From contig OZ023265.1 in assembly GCA_964006375.1 (NCBI GenBank), positions 114,941,358-115,005,357 of the forward strand: a stretch of DNA of 64,000 bases, read 5' to 3'. Each line of letters starts with the position of its first letter. Position 1 is the stretch's first letter. Made by a program: the position numbers and the translations under genes. Below are positions 14,226 to 25,504 of the stretch, piece after piece. The stretch comes from Tillus elongatus. Its lineage: Eukaryota; Arthropoda; Insecta; Coleoptera; Cleridae. Under the pieces are notes generated by a model. That model was not told the DNA's origin. It made no database searches and saw only the letters and a list, made by a program, of their open reading frames with translations.

Positions 14226-14268
14226 CCCATAGTGAAGAGCTCTAATGAGAGCAAAACCGGTCTACGGT
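14226..14268 (+). ncRNA. Hammerhead ribozyme, predicted inactive
   Basis: Same layout as the copy at 14,584. Stem II GCTCT/AGAGC is intact and stem III ACCGGT is intact. Two core bases are changed: the first base of CUGANGA is G, and the G of GAAA is A. Both are normally essential. Confidence 0.85.
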
Positions 14269-14583
14269 TCCAATTGTTGCGATAATGCATCTAGCCTTAC
14301 ATACTTTGTCCCTATATTGGGGTCGAAATGGGCAAGGCTGACAATTTTCTAAATTGTTAGTTGTAATATTGGGGTCGAAATGGGCCAGGGCTGACAATTT
14401 TCTAAATTGTTAGTTGTATACAGTCTCTCTTTTTTTAACACGTTGTGTTATTTGGAGCTGGCGTGACAACATACTACTTGGTTCCGCAACTAGGTGGCGG
14501 CACGTCCACCACTCACTTAGTGATGAAAGGCTGGCTATACTATAGCCGTATTACTTTAGGTGTATTTTTGCTACAATTAATAT

Positions 14584-14626
14584 GCCGTACTGAAGAGCTC
14601 TAATGGGAGCGAAACCGGTCTACGGT
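14584..14626 (+). ncRNA. Type I hammerhead ribozyme with minimal stem III, intact core
   Basis: Stem I GCCGTA (14,584-14,589) pairs with TACGGT (14,621-14,626), six pairs with one G-U. Core CTGAAGA (14,590-14,596); stem II GCTCT AATG GGAGC (14,597-14,610); GAAA (14,611-14,614). Stem III is just ACCGGT, self-complementary, which cannot form a good hairpin alone but pairs between two copies. Predicted cleavage follows C14,620 of GGTC. All conserved core positions are met. Confidence 0.93.
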
Positions 14627-14823
14627 TCTAAATGTTGCGAGAATGCATCTAGCCTTACATACTTTGTCCCTATATTGGGGTAGAAATGGGCCAGGGCTGA
14701 CAATTTTCTAAATTGTTAGTTAGTTGTATACAGTCTCTATTTTTTAACACTTTGTGTTATTTGGAACTGGCGTGACAACTTGGTTCCGCAACTAGGTGGC
14801 GGCACGTCCACCACTCAGTTAGT

Positions 14824-14834
14824 CCTAAAAAGTT
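14824..14834 (+). repeat. Right target duplication of the hammerhead array
   Basis: CCTAAAAAGTT, exact copy of 13,961-13,971. Confidence 0.85.
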
Positions 14835-15059
14835 ATTAAGATTAACGTTTCACGGAAACCCGTTGAAGTAAAGAGAAATTTAGAAATACACTCATATTTT
14901 CATGTCACAAGCTGTCATAAATGAGGAGGTTGTTTAAATCTGTCACTTTGAAGTTTTATTTTACATTTGGAAGAACAGTTTATCCAATTAAGTATTTATA
15001 TGTTATGAAAATGGAAAAATAAATAATCTTATCAAATTAATGATTTCTTCCTTTTTTTT

Positions 15060-15485
15060 GTACCAAAGTTACAATGATGGTTGAGACGCAAATTTAAGGC
15101 TTTGTAAAACACACTTTCTACGACATTTATTCGACATAATCCGCATTCGATTCAGAATCTTTGTTTAAAATGTTTAGAAGCAAAACTGTAAAACTTGTAA
15201 AGTATATTTTGTGGTATCTGTTGACCTTTTTGCACTAGGGGAATCTTTGGCTGCAATATTTAATAGATTTTGTTAACCACACAAAATATTTTTGTCTTGT
15301 GCCAAATCACTAGTAACACCCAACATTTTTTCCTTGAAATTCTTATAACTTTTTCTTTCAATTTGGAGATTTGAATTTTGGTACCTAGGATACGTTTTAT
15401 ATTAGACACATGCTGACCAAATTTGGTTGGCATAGCTTTGTTATTTTTCAATAGACAAAAATGTTCTACAAAAATTCACCCAAAA
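15060..15485 (+). mobile_element. Diverged Helentron-like internal fragment
   Basis: Shares the order ACGGTTGAGAC-like, TTTGTAAAACACAC, CACACAAAATATTTTTGTCT and GAATTTTGGTACCTAGGATA with 47,380-47,915 and with the left part of the long family member at 11.3 kb. No ends seen. Confidence 0.5.
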
Positions 15486-16394
15486 GAAAAAGAAGTTTAA
15501 TGCAAATGCAATAAGAAAATGCTTTATCGATTTATTCATACACCTTACTTTAATTAACAAATCAAGTAAATTTGTCAGTTTCATTTCACTTTCTGCTTCG
15601 TTCCTTATTTAGTTGAAAAATGGCCAGGCAAAGTGAAAAGAAAACTCCACCTGGATGTGAATACGAAGTGATAATTTTTCCGAAAGATGCGCAACTGCAT
15701 GTTAGAGCTTATCTATTTACTGACTTTGCATTCTCCACATCTTTACATTCTACAATGTAGTCGCCTTTCTACCAGCAGAATTGGCAATAAATATTCAAAA
15801 CCATGTGGCGTGTATCACCTCGATACCAATTGTGTTTACGATGATGTACAGCTTGCCTAGTTTGTGCATGTTGCGGTTTTTGATACATGCTTTATGTTTA
15901 CTATCGCGTATACAAACTGTTTTAGATGCCAGCTGGTAACTGAGATTCATATTGTAAGTTTGTCACGTTTGAAAACCAATAAAATTTGCATAGTGAAACA
16001 TCACAGGTCATTTAGAAAGCATGATCGATCTGGACACTTTTTCATTTTCATTCGACCTGTGTACTAGTTTCACAAGACATCAAGAAAAGATAGTCTAATC
16101 ACTTGTTTGTTTTGTTTCTTTAACGTTGGTCTTTATATTAAAATAAAGTATAAGAGGTTACAAAACAATAATAAACTTCGATATGTGTATTCTATTAGCC
16201 TTAGAGTATAGAAACTCATATATTTTTATTGTTGTTACACGCTCTTATTTAACTTCATTTGTTACTATGTTTAGGTCAAATCTTGCAGGTCAGTGTTTAA
16301 CCAATTCTCATTATTAGATTGGGCCGAAATTGGATACCTGTGAAGTCAGGACCAATGCAACATATGCTATATTATGTCCTTATGATAAATTAAA
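15486..16394. other. Intergenic, no feature recognised
   Basis: Only short chance reading frames. Nothing assignable. Confidence 0.4.
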
Positions 16395-16625
16395 TATGGT
16401 GGACGCTCTAGGATGACATTTTTTTCTTTTGTCATAATTCACCCGAAATGGGAATTAAGTTGAAGGGATTTACGGGCTAAATACAGTAACGCTTTAATAA
16501 ATTTAAAATGCCAAACCACAAAGGATAGCAGATAATACTTTCAACCCCCTCAATATAGGTATCGAATGAAAGGGCTTTACGAGTAAAATACAGTAGACGG
16601 ATTGCGCGTTCATAATTTCAACAAT
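16395..16625 (+). repeat. Second locus of the ~118-bp tandem repeat
   Basis: About two units sharing TTTACGAGTAAAATACAGTA and TTCATAATTTCAA with the array at 9.3-10.1 kb. Confidence 0.7.
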
Positions 16626-16646
16626 ACTTTCCATATTAAATGACTA

Positions 16647-16985
16647 GAGCCTCGGTGGTTCAGTGAAAAGGACGCGTGCCTCTGAACCGAAGGATACTGG
16701 GTCGATCCCAACGTTATACTTTCACTTTTCCAGTACATACTGTAACATTAACATCAACCGAGGCTGTGGCATTGTTTCTGATTAAGTTGAATGTCCGCAC
16801 GTTCCGCTCAACGGAGGGGCGTAGAGCCGTCGGTTTCGTGTCCATGCGATGTTGGACACGTTAAAGATCCCCACCCTCCTTACAGAAAGGCAGGGGTTCG
16901 TCAAATTTTCCTGGATAGTGAAGCGAACTGCTCCCTGGTGATTGGCCATGGTAGTGGAAATAGACCGATTAAAAAAACAAACACC
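16647..16985 (+). mobile_element. tRNA-Gly-like SINE (copy 2)
   Basis: Head GAGCCTCGGTGGTTCAGTGA resembles tRNA-Gly (box A TGGTTCAGTG), with box B GGGTCGATCCC. Body as in the other copies. Inserted directly after the tandem repeat. Confidence 0.88.
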
Positions 16986-17389
16986 CACACATTGAAAGAC
17001 CTATCACGTTCTTCTGTCGCATATTGAACTGCACTCAGCTGTTGCAATAAATAAGCTGCGTGATGAGCATTGTTAACACGCACATTCTCGGAAGTTGTAA
17101 TTAAATTTAGATTGTGAAAGGAAATGCATACTTACCTAATGTATAATATTTTATTTCCTATCGCCTTACTGAAACTGAATTGTGTTAGGAACAATAATGA
17201 TTTATTTTTTGTAGCATGCGTATTACGTTTGAACAAACTTATAAATGACGATCCCAAACGTCTCCTCTTTTTAGTGAATGTTCGTGGAAAAATTAGCATT
17301 TAGAAGATTTTTGCTTTTGAATGTTTAAATTTTTTTTCAGATCTCATATTCGGGGTTAGTCTAAATATTTATCTGTCTATATATACAGT

Positions 17390-17700
17390 GTGGACGACTG
17401 CCAAAGGGAATACATTCAGTATGTCAATTATTGTGCATATTTATAAAAAATCCCGAAACACGTCAATTTTAGATTAAAAAATGACATCCTGTAATGTGAG
17501 AACTTCACCACTACATTAGATCCTCTTCGAGTGACAGTTGCAACCCCCAACTTTTTAAAGAGGAAGTAAGAGACTTGTGATACCTCATAGCTCTCTTCAT
17601 TCTTAATTAAAAAATGCTATAATTTCAAAATTGACAAAATTAACAGTAAAAAAAGGAATTCATCTGATTGACGAAATTCGTCACAACACACTAAAAAAAT
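17390..17700. repeat. Mariner-type terminal repeat remnant
   Basis: Contains ATCCCGAAACACGTCAATTT and CAACCCCCAACTTTTTAAAG, resembling the ends seen near 38.44 and 63.67 kb (CCTGAAACACGTC there). No transposase remains. Confidence 0.4.
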
Positions 17701-17899
17701 AGTGCTGCAAATTGAACCATAACTTCCACGTAGCTGTGAGAATTTATTCTCTTCAGACAAACATTCTCATGGAATGAATTTTGTGCCCTTGACTTGACCA
17801 CAAAGAATATTATTTGTTTTCCCGTATCCATAAGTTTTTGGAACGTTATATTCCTCGAGTTTTGTAAATTTTCACCAAATAACCCCTTATTTATCCCCT

Positions 17900-18740
17900 A
17901 CCCCCTGACGCGATCTTACCTAAAAACAACTAAAAGCGTTTCTTTGTTGGGTGCTAACTGGACACCAAATTTGAAGATGATATCACAATTCGTTCGTAAG
18001 TTATTGCGCCGATAAACAGATAGACGTAAATGCCGACAGACCGACCGACCGACAGACCGGTGGACAAAAATATTTTCGTTCAAGAATCAAGCTTTCTATA
18101 TATTTTGAGACTATTTACGTCGTTTTAATAAAAATAAAAAATTAGAATTTTTTTCTTAATAATACTCCACCTCCACACATTTAACCCGTAATTTAATTTC
18201 AGCACAGAATACTAGATGTGTGATGAAATTAAAAGTTTTCCCATAAATATACCCTAAAACGTTATGTTACTCGAGTTTTAACGAAAAAATGACAATTTTT
18301 ACCAAATACACCCCCCCCCCATTCGTCGCCTACCGTCTAAAACGATTTTTCCCAAAAACAATTCAAACCATTCGTTTGTCGCGTGCTAACTATATACCAA
18401 ATTTGAAGACGATATCTCAATTCGTTTTAAAGTTATCGTGGCTACAAACAGACAGACATACAGACCAACGGCCAAAAAAAACTTCGTGTCCAAATCATGT
18501 TTTCTATATGTTTATATACCGTCTAAAAGGATTTTTCCCAAAAACAATTAGAACCATTCGTTTGCCGCGTGCTAACTATATACCAAATTTGAAGACGATA
18601 TCTCAATGCGTTCTAAAGTTATCGTGGTTACAAACAGACAAACATACAGACCGACAGACCGACGGACAAAAAAAACTTCGTTCCCAAATCATGTTTTCTA
18701 ATGTTTTGATACTTTTTACGACAATTGAGCGAAAAGATAT
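17900..18740 (+). repeat. ~195-bp repeat units with (ACAG)-rich tails, three copies
   Basis: Units at about 17,907-18,102, 18,325-18,523 and 18,524-18,712. Each reads GTGCTAACT..ACCAAATTTGAAGA, then GATATCTCAATTCGTT, AAGTTATCGTGG, a run of ACAGACAGAC-type sequence, and CAAATCATGTTTTCTA. The last two are tandem. No coding capacity. Confidence 0.8.
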
Positions 18741-18954
18741 TTTTTTTAATTTTTGCCGCCGATGCGATACTTCCACACGTTGTGACGATGCGGAAGTAAT
18801 TAATAACGAATCTCATTTAATTTTTGATAATAAAAAAGTAAGCCGAAACAATTTCTGTGTCCTTTTTGGGTGGTATCAATTAAAAAGAAGACATACAAAT
18901 TTATCAACATTTTTCATAGTTAGCAATGTGTTTATTTTTTTTATTGGGCGTTGC

Positions 18955-19845
18955 CGAGGCTCAGGCAACCAGCAACCTCCTGTATCACCACGGAACTGTC
19001 ATCTCTGACATAACATCATGGTGAAGAGCTGTCTATTCTGTTGTTTTTTTGTTTTCTTAAATATCCTTTCCCTTTGAGGGTGAGGAGCTCGGCAGTTGCT
19101 TTATCTGCTCTTTTGTTCATTCCCTCAGGATTAACTCGGCTTGGCTGCCGACTTGCTGCAGCCTTTGGTTTTCCTCAGATTTTTTTCCTCTGCAGTACTT
19201 TCCTGACAAAGCGGCTGACACTACTCCATCCGATCTCACTACCTATCATTATCTGGATAATGTTTTCTTTATTAATTCTAGACCCCAATTCCGTTTCTAA
19301 TAGATGTCTCCGCTGGATCCATCTATCGCACAGTGGGATTGTGTACTCCACCGTATCGGCAACACAACATTATGAGCATAGATCCTCTTCTCTTATCCCG
19401 ATTCTCTTTGTATACTGCCCGAAGCTGCCGTAACCCGACGGGAACTGATTGATGACCACATCGCACCCAGGAAAGAATATCCAGAATAAGTGACTTGGTC
19501 TATGCTGCAGTACCTATATATCCTGCCCATATTTCTTGCCAATTGTTTAGGCTTATTTCTCTTTGCATATTTTTTATCGCTGCTCTTTGCATATTCTTTA
19601 TTTCTGCGGTATTGGCATCGTATATATGGTATAGTTGCTGTCTCTCCCCGACAAGGAGAATAATTGGTGGTACTGCAGTGGACAGTTTCGTACCCACTGG
19701 CAATTTTTAACAGAGCCCTCTTGTATACCCAGGAGCATATTCTGGTTTCTCTTTATGTCGCTGGCTTGATATTATACCGGTGAACTATACAAAAGTATGG
19801 ACTGGACTACTCCACACAGGAGTACTCTTTTGGCACTACTAGGTG
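18955..19845 (-). pseudogene. R1-clade LINE, C-terminal part
   Basis: Minus-strand translation gives the region after the reverse transcriptase: KRVLLCGVVQSILLYSSPV, then later a CCHC-like zinc knuckle with DTVEYTIPLCDRWIQRRH and ENIIQIMIGSEIGWSSVSRF, the usual R1-type tail. Stops and frame changes throughout. Confidence 0.75.
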
Positions 19846-19864
19846 CTGCTTTTTTTGCTTTATT

Positions 19865-19994
19865 ATCGAATTTTCAATAAGAAAATATCGCTAATAAAGA
19901 GAACACGATGAAAAGCTTTTGAAAAAAGTTCTTTAGATGAGCGTGAATTTGGGTACCTAGAAGCCAAAACTAAGGTCCGTTAAAAAACTTATAT

Positions 19995-20076
<82 letters not shown>

Positions 20077-20240
20077 GAGATAACTCAAAAAATACTAAAC
20101 TCATTTCAATCAAACTTGGCAAAAATATTATTTTGGCGAAAACCGAGGTCAAGTTCGCTAATCAGCCTTTATGCTCAAGTGTTTCCGTTGAAAAATCGGG
20201 AAAAACTTTTTGAAAACGCTATATTTTTGTAAGTATCAAT
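19865..20240 (-). mobile_element. Helentron-like element, truncated
   Basis: Plus-strand order is the mirror of the family: degenerate hairpin, GATGAGCGTGAATTTGGGTA, CTAGAAGCC, ATATGTTTATAT, (AT)n (19,993-20,072), then GATAACTCAAAAAATACTAAA. The 5' end is missing. Confidence 0.7.
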
Positions 20241-20910
20241 GCAAATGGGATGAGTCTTTGCATGTGGCTAGAAATGGTACAAGTAAACCTACGTTGTGAA
20301 TTTTAAGTAATTTGGTACACAATATGTAGAGTTTTTTCCAAATTAAAAATAAAATCCCAACACATGCGTTGAAACGACTTATTGATTGAATTCCAATGTC
20401 TGACAGACAGAGTAGTTAACTGCCACCCGTAGATTGATTCATACAACAGGTATACACCATACATCAACGGTAACCAAACCACGCAAAAAACATACAACCC
20501 GAACCGACAATGGTTAAATCTCTGCCGCAATTATGGAAAATGACAGACAACATGAAATTAAAAATTTGCCAATTGATTGTTATTTAACTGAGGGATTCAG
20601 TTAATTATTAAAATACACTATATTTGTAGTTTTATTAACGGCCCCAAGTACAGTTTTAGCGCAGCATAGATATATTATACTGCCACATAATATAGCAGAA
20701 ATGCAAACAAAATTAAGCCAAGTCTTTATAAAAATGACTATAAAATAGTTTCTTTTATCTTTAAACTTAAGACGTCATGTAAGACCGAAACAGTCGTGGG
20801 ATGTGTTTCAATGGTCATTCTACTAGTTATGACTCTAATTTTTACGTATGTAAATATCCCGGCCAGAAGCCCATATACAGTATCACGCAAATAAAAGGTT
20901 AGTTGACGTG

Positions 20911-20982
20911 TGCCTAGATCGCGCAGGGGGCACTGCGCTTGCCTCCTAAGCAGAAGGTGATGCGATCGAATCCAACTCAATG
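20911..20982 (+). repeat. tRNA-Arg-like relic
   Basis: GGCACTGCGCTTGCCTCCTA followed by AGCAGAAGG and GATCGAATCC resembles tRNA-Arg with a CCT anticodon. The acceptor stem does not pair, so it is a SINE head or pseudogene, not a working tRNA. Confidence 0.55.
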
Positions 20983-21336
20983 AATGTATGTTTTTATGTT
21001 TTATTTTGATATTTGGACAAACAAGTACACAGATTTCATTTGTTTTTAACAAGATCTTATTTTTGTTTAAAACGCCTAAATAAGTTTGTCACCTTTGGGT
21101 CTGAAATTATAGCTTTGTTATTGTTGATATTGAAAAAAGCGGTTTGATTAGGTTGACTAAAACGAAATCATACTGGCGATTAATAAGGAAAAATAACTGC
21201 CACGTTTATAATTTGGCAGATACCTTACTTTTTTAAATATGAGTTAAGTTTCCTTCTGGAAATCTTCTGTATAACTTTAATGAAATTTTTAATACAAGTA
21301 TCTTTTAAAGAGACTTACATTATCTATAGATATTAA

Positions 21337-21670
21337 ACCTCGGTGGTTCAGGGGTAGAACGTGTGCCTTTGAATCGAAGGGTACTGGGTTCAATCCCAGT
21401 ACTCCTTTCACTTTGTCAGTACAAACTGTAACATCAACGTCAACCGAGCTTCTGGCATTGTATTTGTGCAAGTTGAATGACTGCACCTTCCGCCCTTCGG
21501 AGGGGGCGTAAAGCCGTTGGTCCCGTGTCTATGCGATGTTGGGCACGTTAAAGATCCCTACCCTCCTTACAGAAAGGCAAATTTTCCAGGATAGTGAGGT
21601 GAAACTGCTCCCTGCCGTTGGTAATTGGCCATAGTCGAGTAAATAGGCCGACGTTAAAGAAACAAAACAC
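21337..21670 (+). mobile_element. tRNA-Gly-like SINE (copy 3), best preserved
   Basis: Head ACCTCGGTGGTTCAGGGGTA carries box A, and GGGTTCAATCCCAG is a perfect box B. Body: CGCCCTTCGGAGGGGGCGTA, CACGTTAAAGATCCCTACCC, and ATAGGCCGACGTTAAAGAAA at the 3' end. Useful as the family reference. Confidence 0.92.
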
Positions 21671-21694
21671 AAACACACACATCTACAGATATAT

Positions 21695-21970
21695 CAAAAT
21701 TTAGATCTTTAGCTCCATAAAAAATTGAGTTTTGGGCATTTTTCTCAAAAGATGTCAGAACACAAGATATTTTTGGTAATAGAGAGATATCGGTGATAAC
21801 ACTTTCGAAAGAATTCTTCAAATATGCGCGTACTGGGACATCTAAAATCGATTTTCAAGGTCCGTGTAAGTTTAAACTATAAACTTTACTACGATGCCGT
21901 ATAATAATAGTGTACAATTCTTATTAAAATTCGCTACTATAACGCATCTGCTGCGTCCCGAAATTTTTAA
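21695..21970 (-). mobile_element. Helentron-like 5' fragment
   Basis: Ends on the plus strand with AAAATTCGCTACTATAACGC and ATCTGCTGCGTCCCGAA, the reversed 5' terminus. The inner part is strongly diverged. Confidence 0.6.
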
Positions 21971-22264
21971 AGGATCATTTTATGTGTTCGCTGAATTTCA
22001 ATTTATTATCTCTGCATACCTAAATACATAATTTTCTTAGCTGGTAGTATTTTAGCACATAGAATTTTGAACTTAACTTGGTTACATTTGTGGGGCCCTA
22101 CAAACTAACTGCCTCAGTTTTGTGTGGGGCCAGTACTAAATCATTCCTATCCATCCATCTGCTAGTCCTTTCTTGTGATTCATTAACTTTAAATTAAAGT
22201 TCACGTTGATCGAATACTTTCAGCAAAATTGCCAAATGAGTAATTGCCATATACTATGCTGACT

Positions 22265-22890
22265 GCCCCATCAGTTAAACGTAATGTTAACACTTGAACG
22301 TATAAGATGTTCTAGAGGAGTGGGCCTAACACCGATCCCAGCGGGACACCTGCAGTAACTTATATTGCCGCACACATCGACAATCTGATGACTCTTCGAG
22401 AAAAATAACTCTCTACAACGTTTATCAAATATTTCAAGATACCTCTGTCCTATAGCTCTTCCACTATTTTGCTCCAGGTAGCTGAATTAAAGATATTCTT
22501 AACGTCCATTGTTACCACTGCGAAACATTTGCTTTTGGTATGCTTTATGGTATCTACCACTTGAGTGATAGCTTGTATTCTGGAGTGGCCTTTTCTAAAT
22601 CCAAGCTAACGGTCTGACGGTTCTCCTCTTTGTTCAATCTCCTTCTGAAGTCTGTCGTTTATTAGCCTTTTAAAAAACTTGCCGGCTGTACTGGAAATAC
22701 AGAGAGGCCTCCAAACGGATGAAAAATCAGTCGCACCACCCTTCCACGGCAATGACACTATAGCTATCTTACATTTTTCAGGAAACCTTTGTTCTTTCAG
22801 CAGAATATTTAGTACACTTGTCGCTGTTGTTACTGCTTCCAGCGAGTAAGATCTGGTCCTGGGGCTTTTCTTGGTTTAGTTTGATCAACA
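22265..22890 (-). pseudogene. R1-type LINE reverse transcriptase fragment
   Basis: Minus-strand translation in several frames reads EQRFPEKCKIAIVSLPWKGG, WRPLCISSTAGKFFKRLIN, LGFRKGHSRIQAITQVVDTI, and a VTAGVPLGSVLGPLL-like block. These are reverse-transcriptase motifs in the correct order. The YADD block and beyond are missing. Confidence 0.8.
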
Positions 22891-23087
22891 GCTATAAGGG
22901 GACACCATCTTGGACCACTTTTCCCCTGATGATTTCTAGGAAAACGCTGTTCTATCATTTCCAACTTCCTTTCCAGTGAGAGCTAATAAGGCAGCTTTTG
23001 ACATGCAATATATTTGACGGCTAGTGTTATTACTAATTCAGAAATGTGGTTTATTTAACAGCTATACGGTGGAAAATCTTTTGATTA

Positions 23088-23300
23088 GTTGTTTATATAG
23101 GACAAACTAATACATACATAGACAATAGAATAAATGAACATACCCTCGGTGTTAGAAAATCCGACTTCTCATCCGCACTGGCCATGCTTCATATTTATAC
23201 ACGACACAAAACAGACTTTGACAATGTCAAAAGAATAACCCCAGTCTACAACCAGAGAACCGATAGACATCGATTGTTTATACAAGATAGATGATGTTAC
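23088..23300 (+). pseudogene. Penelope-like element, GIY-YIG endonuclease fragment
   Basis: Reads YIGQTNTYIDNRINEHTLGV, then KSDFSSALAMLHIYTRHKT and DFDNVKRITPVYNQRTDR. YIGQT followed by a distal R..EH motif is the GIY-YIG nuclease that ends Penelope-like proteins. No reverse transcriptase is seen next to it. Confidence 0.8.
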
Positions 23301-24479
23301 TCGACTTCCGATTTCCGGGAGACCTATTACATCCTAGGGTGAACAAGTACTTTAAATAGAAGCATTCTGGCCAAGAATTATTCAAAATAACCTCAAAAAT
23401 CGCAGAGTGGCTCTTCGGTAGATCCACTTATACAACCAGTACATAATAGTGCTATTTATAGTACGCATCTTCTTTCCAGTTTTACGTAGTCATTAAAGTT
23501 GCATAAATAGATCCCAATAAAAACCCCTTGGTCATAACTGTCAGCTCCTTGTGTAATTTTATAATAAGTTGGATGTTTTGACGGAAGTATTCAATATATT
23601 GATTATACTTTATAATAAGCTGCAGGCATACACGTATTGCTTACTAAATTATTCATACAGAGTAACAGGGTTATTGAGAGGGTATAGAGAAACGCCGACG
23701 TGAAATGTTACGAGAGATGACCGCTCGCGTGGCTTTTGGTATGTCTAAAATAACAATTAGGATCTTCCGCCTCTCATTTAAATATCTGAGAATTCACTAC
23801 TCGGGCCCTGAGTTGTGTTTATGGAATACAAATTATCTCTTGCATGTTTTACCTGAAGGCACATTTATGATTGTGACAATTCAGACCGCTGCGACATATC
23901 AAGAAGCGTTGTTCAATCATGGGTGTGTTGGGCAACTTACGCAATAGTAAGTTAACAATTCTGTAGAAACAACTATGTAGAGAGGATTACGATTTAATTA
24001 AATGTAAGTAGTCTTTTATTGACTAATTGTCGTTGCCCTTACTTAGTGAAACTGTTTCATAATAAATACAGAGCTACAGACTTATTTATTCTGTGGCTTT
24101 ACAAATGCTTGTTTTCTTTTTTACAATCTGTTGCGCCCTTTCCTGCATCCTCATACAGCATCTCTTTTTTAACCTTTAACATACATCATCAGGTGGGGTC
24201 ACTTAGTAACTCCAGTCTAGTGACAGGCCCATATCATCAGAGACGTCATATTAAAAGTTTGAATAGAGAATCATTGATAAGATAAATAACGTATATTTTA
24301 TATTCTAAAAACAAAAATATAAAATTATAACATTTACAAAAAAATCAGCAAAAAATGTTTTATGACAGTTTACTTGTTAACGGCGCTTTAACTGCATATA
24401 ATTAGTTTTTATACTCGGCGATGTCTAGTACAAATAATTTTTTTGCATTTTGCTCACTTGAAGGAAATTTTTTGATCGT
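23301..24479. other. Unassigned region with a possible Penelope repeat remnant
   Basis: No gene recognised. 24,145-24,180 (AACCTTTAACATACATCATC, then AGG) aligns loosely with the Penelope hammerhead region at 40,501 but lacks the GAAAC part. Confidence 0.35.
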
Positions 24480-25230
24480 CTTTATCGCCACAATGTTACC
24501 ACTTTCTTCTTTTTCGGCATTCACCTGGTGATGTTGGAATTTCTTCATTCATGTATACTCCAGATGAAATCAGAGCCCTCATAACCAGTTTGCCAGATTT
24601 GGCGTTGAGTGGACTTTTCTTTACATATTTATTAAAGCTAACGATTTTCCCAAATTCAATAGGTACTTAGGTCGCGGTCCCATTTTGTCACCATTCCAAT
24701 TTGCATCCTGGTGAATCCAGATAAGATAGCTGCTTAGCGTTGCTATGTCCACCATGTTAAAGAGCGGCCTAAGAGGCCATCTGGAAGTTCTCCTAGGACA
24801 TGCATAATTACTCGTCAATTTGTCAGCATTATCAATGGCATCTTTTGTCGGATTATGATCTAAAATCATTATATAAGAGAAAGTGTTCTGTTGATCAGCT
24901 GAGCAGAACTTGGAAGGTGTGTCAGGCGTGCTCTTACAAAGAATTCACAGAAGGGTGATTTTTTGGCAAAATAAATTTCGCCAACTCTAGCAAAGAAATT
25001 ATCGGTTGTGACGCTTCTGTCAGTGTTATACACTCACTCTGGAAGTTCGCGCACCACTCAAATTCGTTGAGTTTTCTCAGGCATATCGCCTTATCCGCCT
25101 TTCAGTATAAACCTGAAGATTATGTAGATACGAGGTATTCATATTGACTAGTTATATTGTCTGAAGGGACATTTCTCTCTCAAAGCTACCAACTGCTTAT
25201 CAATTGTGGGACTTTCATAGGGATCGAATG
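24480..25230 (-). pseudogene. piggyBac-like transposase, C-terminal part
   Basis: Minus-strand open frame 24,869-24,621 reads NPTKDAIDNADKLTSNYAC, RTSRWPLRPLFNMVDIATLS and WIHQDANWNG. This matches the block around the last catalytic aspartate of piggyBac transposases (a GVD.LDQ..  NYSCQRKTKRWP type motif). Further upstream another frame gives SVTTDNFFARVGEIYFAKK, the conserved TTDNFFTS-like block. Stops and frameshifts separate the pieces. No TTAA-flanked ends located. Confidence 0.85.
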
Positions 25231-25410
25231 ATTGTTAGCAATTATGTGGTAACGAAAATATCCTATACTTTTCTTTAGTTCAACTATCGGTTCCCAGAGA
25301 AGTCTCGAAGGTAGACGCAAAATATGAAGCATGTTTTAGCAAATAAATTTCGTTTCTACTGTCCGTTGTGTGGAAAGGTCGATAGCCTTTTATAATAATA
25401 ATACACACAC

Positions 25411-25416
<6 letters not shown>

Positions 25417-25501
<85 letters not shown>
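25417..25501. repeat. (AT)n microsatellite
   Basis: Pure AT preceded by a short (CA)n. Followed by ACGAAAATTCGCTAAAAC, possibly a Helentron 3' end remnant. Confidence 0.9.

Positions 25502-25504
<3 letters not shown>

Larger units (their letters stand above)
13972..14823 (+). mobile_element. Retrozyme-like tandem array with hammerhead ribozymes
   Basis: About 2.6 head-to-tail units. Landmark CTGGCGTGACAAC recurs at 14,101, 14,458 and 14,767, spacing 357 and 309; the longer spacing is caused by an internal ~51-bp duplication near 14,314-14,415. The array is flanked by an 11-bp direct repeat, so it was inserted as a unit. Two complete units each carry a hammerhead ribozyme; the last partial unit stops before it. 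No coding capacity. The left 25 bases (13,975-13,999) are an inverted copy of the unit segment at 14,276-14,300. Size, tandem form and ribozyme match metazoan retrozymes, which are known to yield small circular RNAs; mobility by a helper enzyme is inferred. Confidence 0.88.

Noticed and set aside
13972..14823. CRISPR array
   Set aside because: Long identical units without short spacers, in a eukaryotic repeat context.
18289..19008. 239-residue plus-strand frame as a gene
   Set aside because: It reads through two tandem copies of a non-coding ~195-bp repeat.
20911..20982. A functional tRNA-Arg gene
   Set aside because: The acceptor stem does not close and the D-arm is degraded.
21337..21410. 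A functional tRNA-Gly gene
   Set aside because: The anticodon stem does not pair properly and the same head is attached to a repeated SINE body at several loci.
24145..24180. TCATCAG near 24,170 as a hammerhead
   Set aside because: Resembles the 40.5-kb locus but GAAAC is absent and stem II does not pair; opposite strand to the nearby Penelope nuclease.
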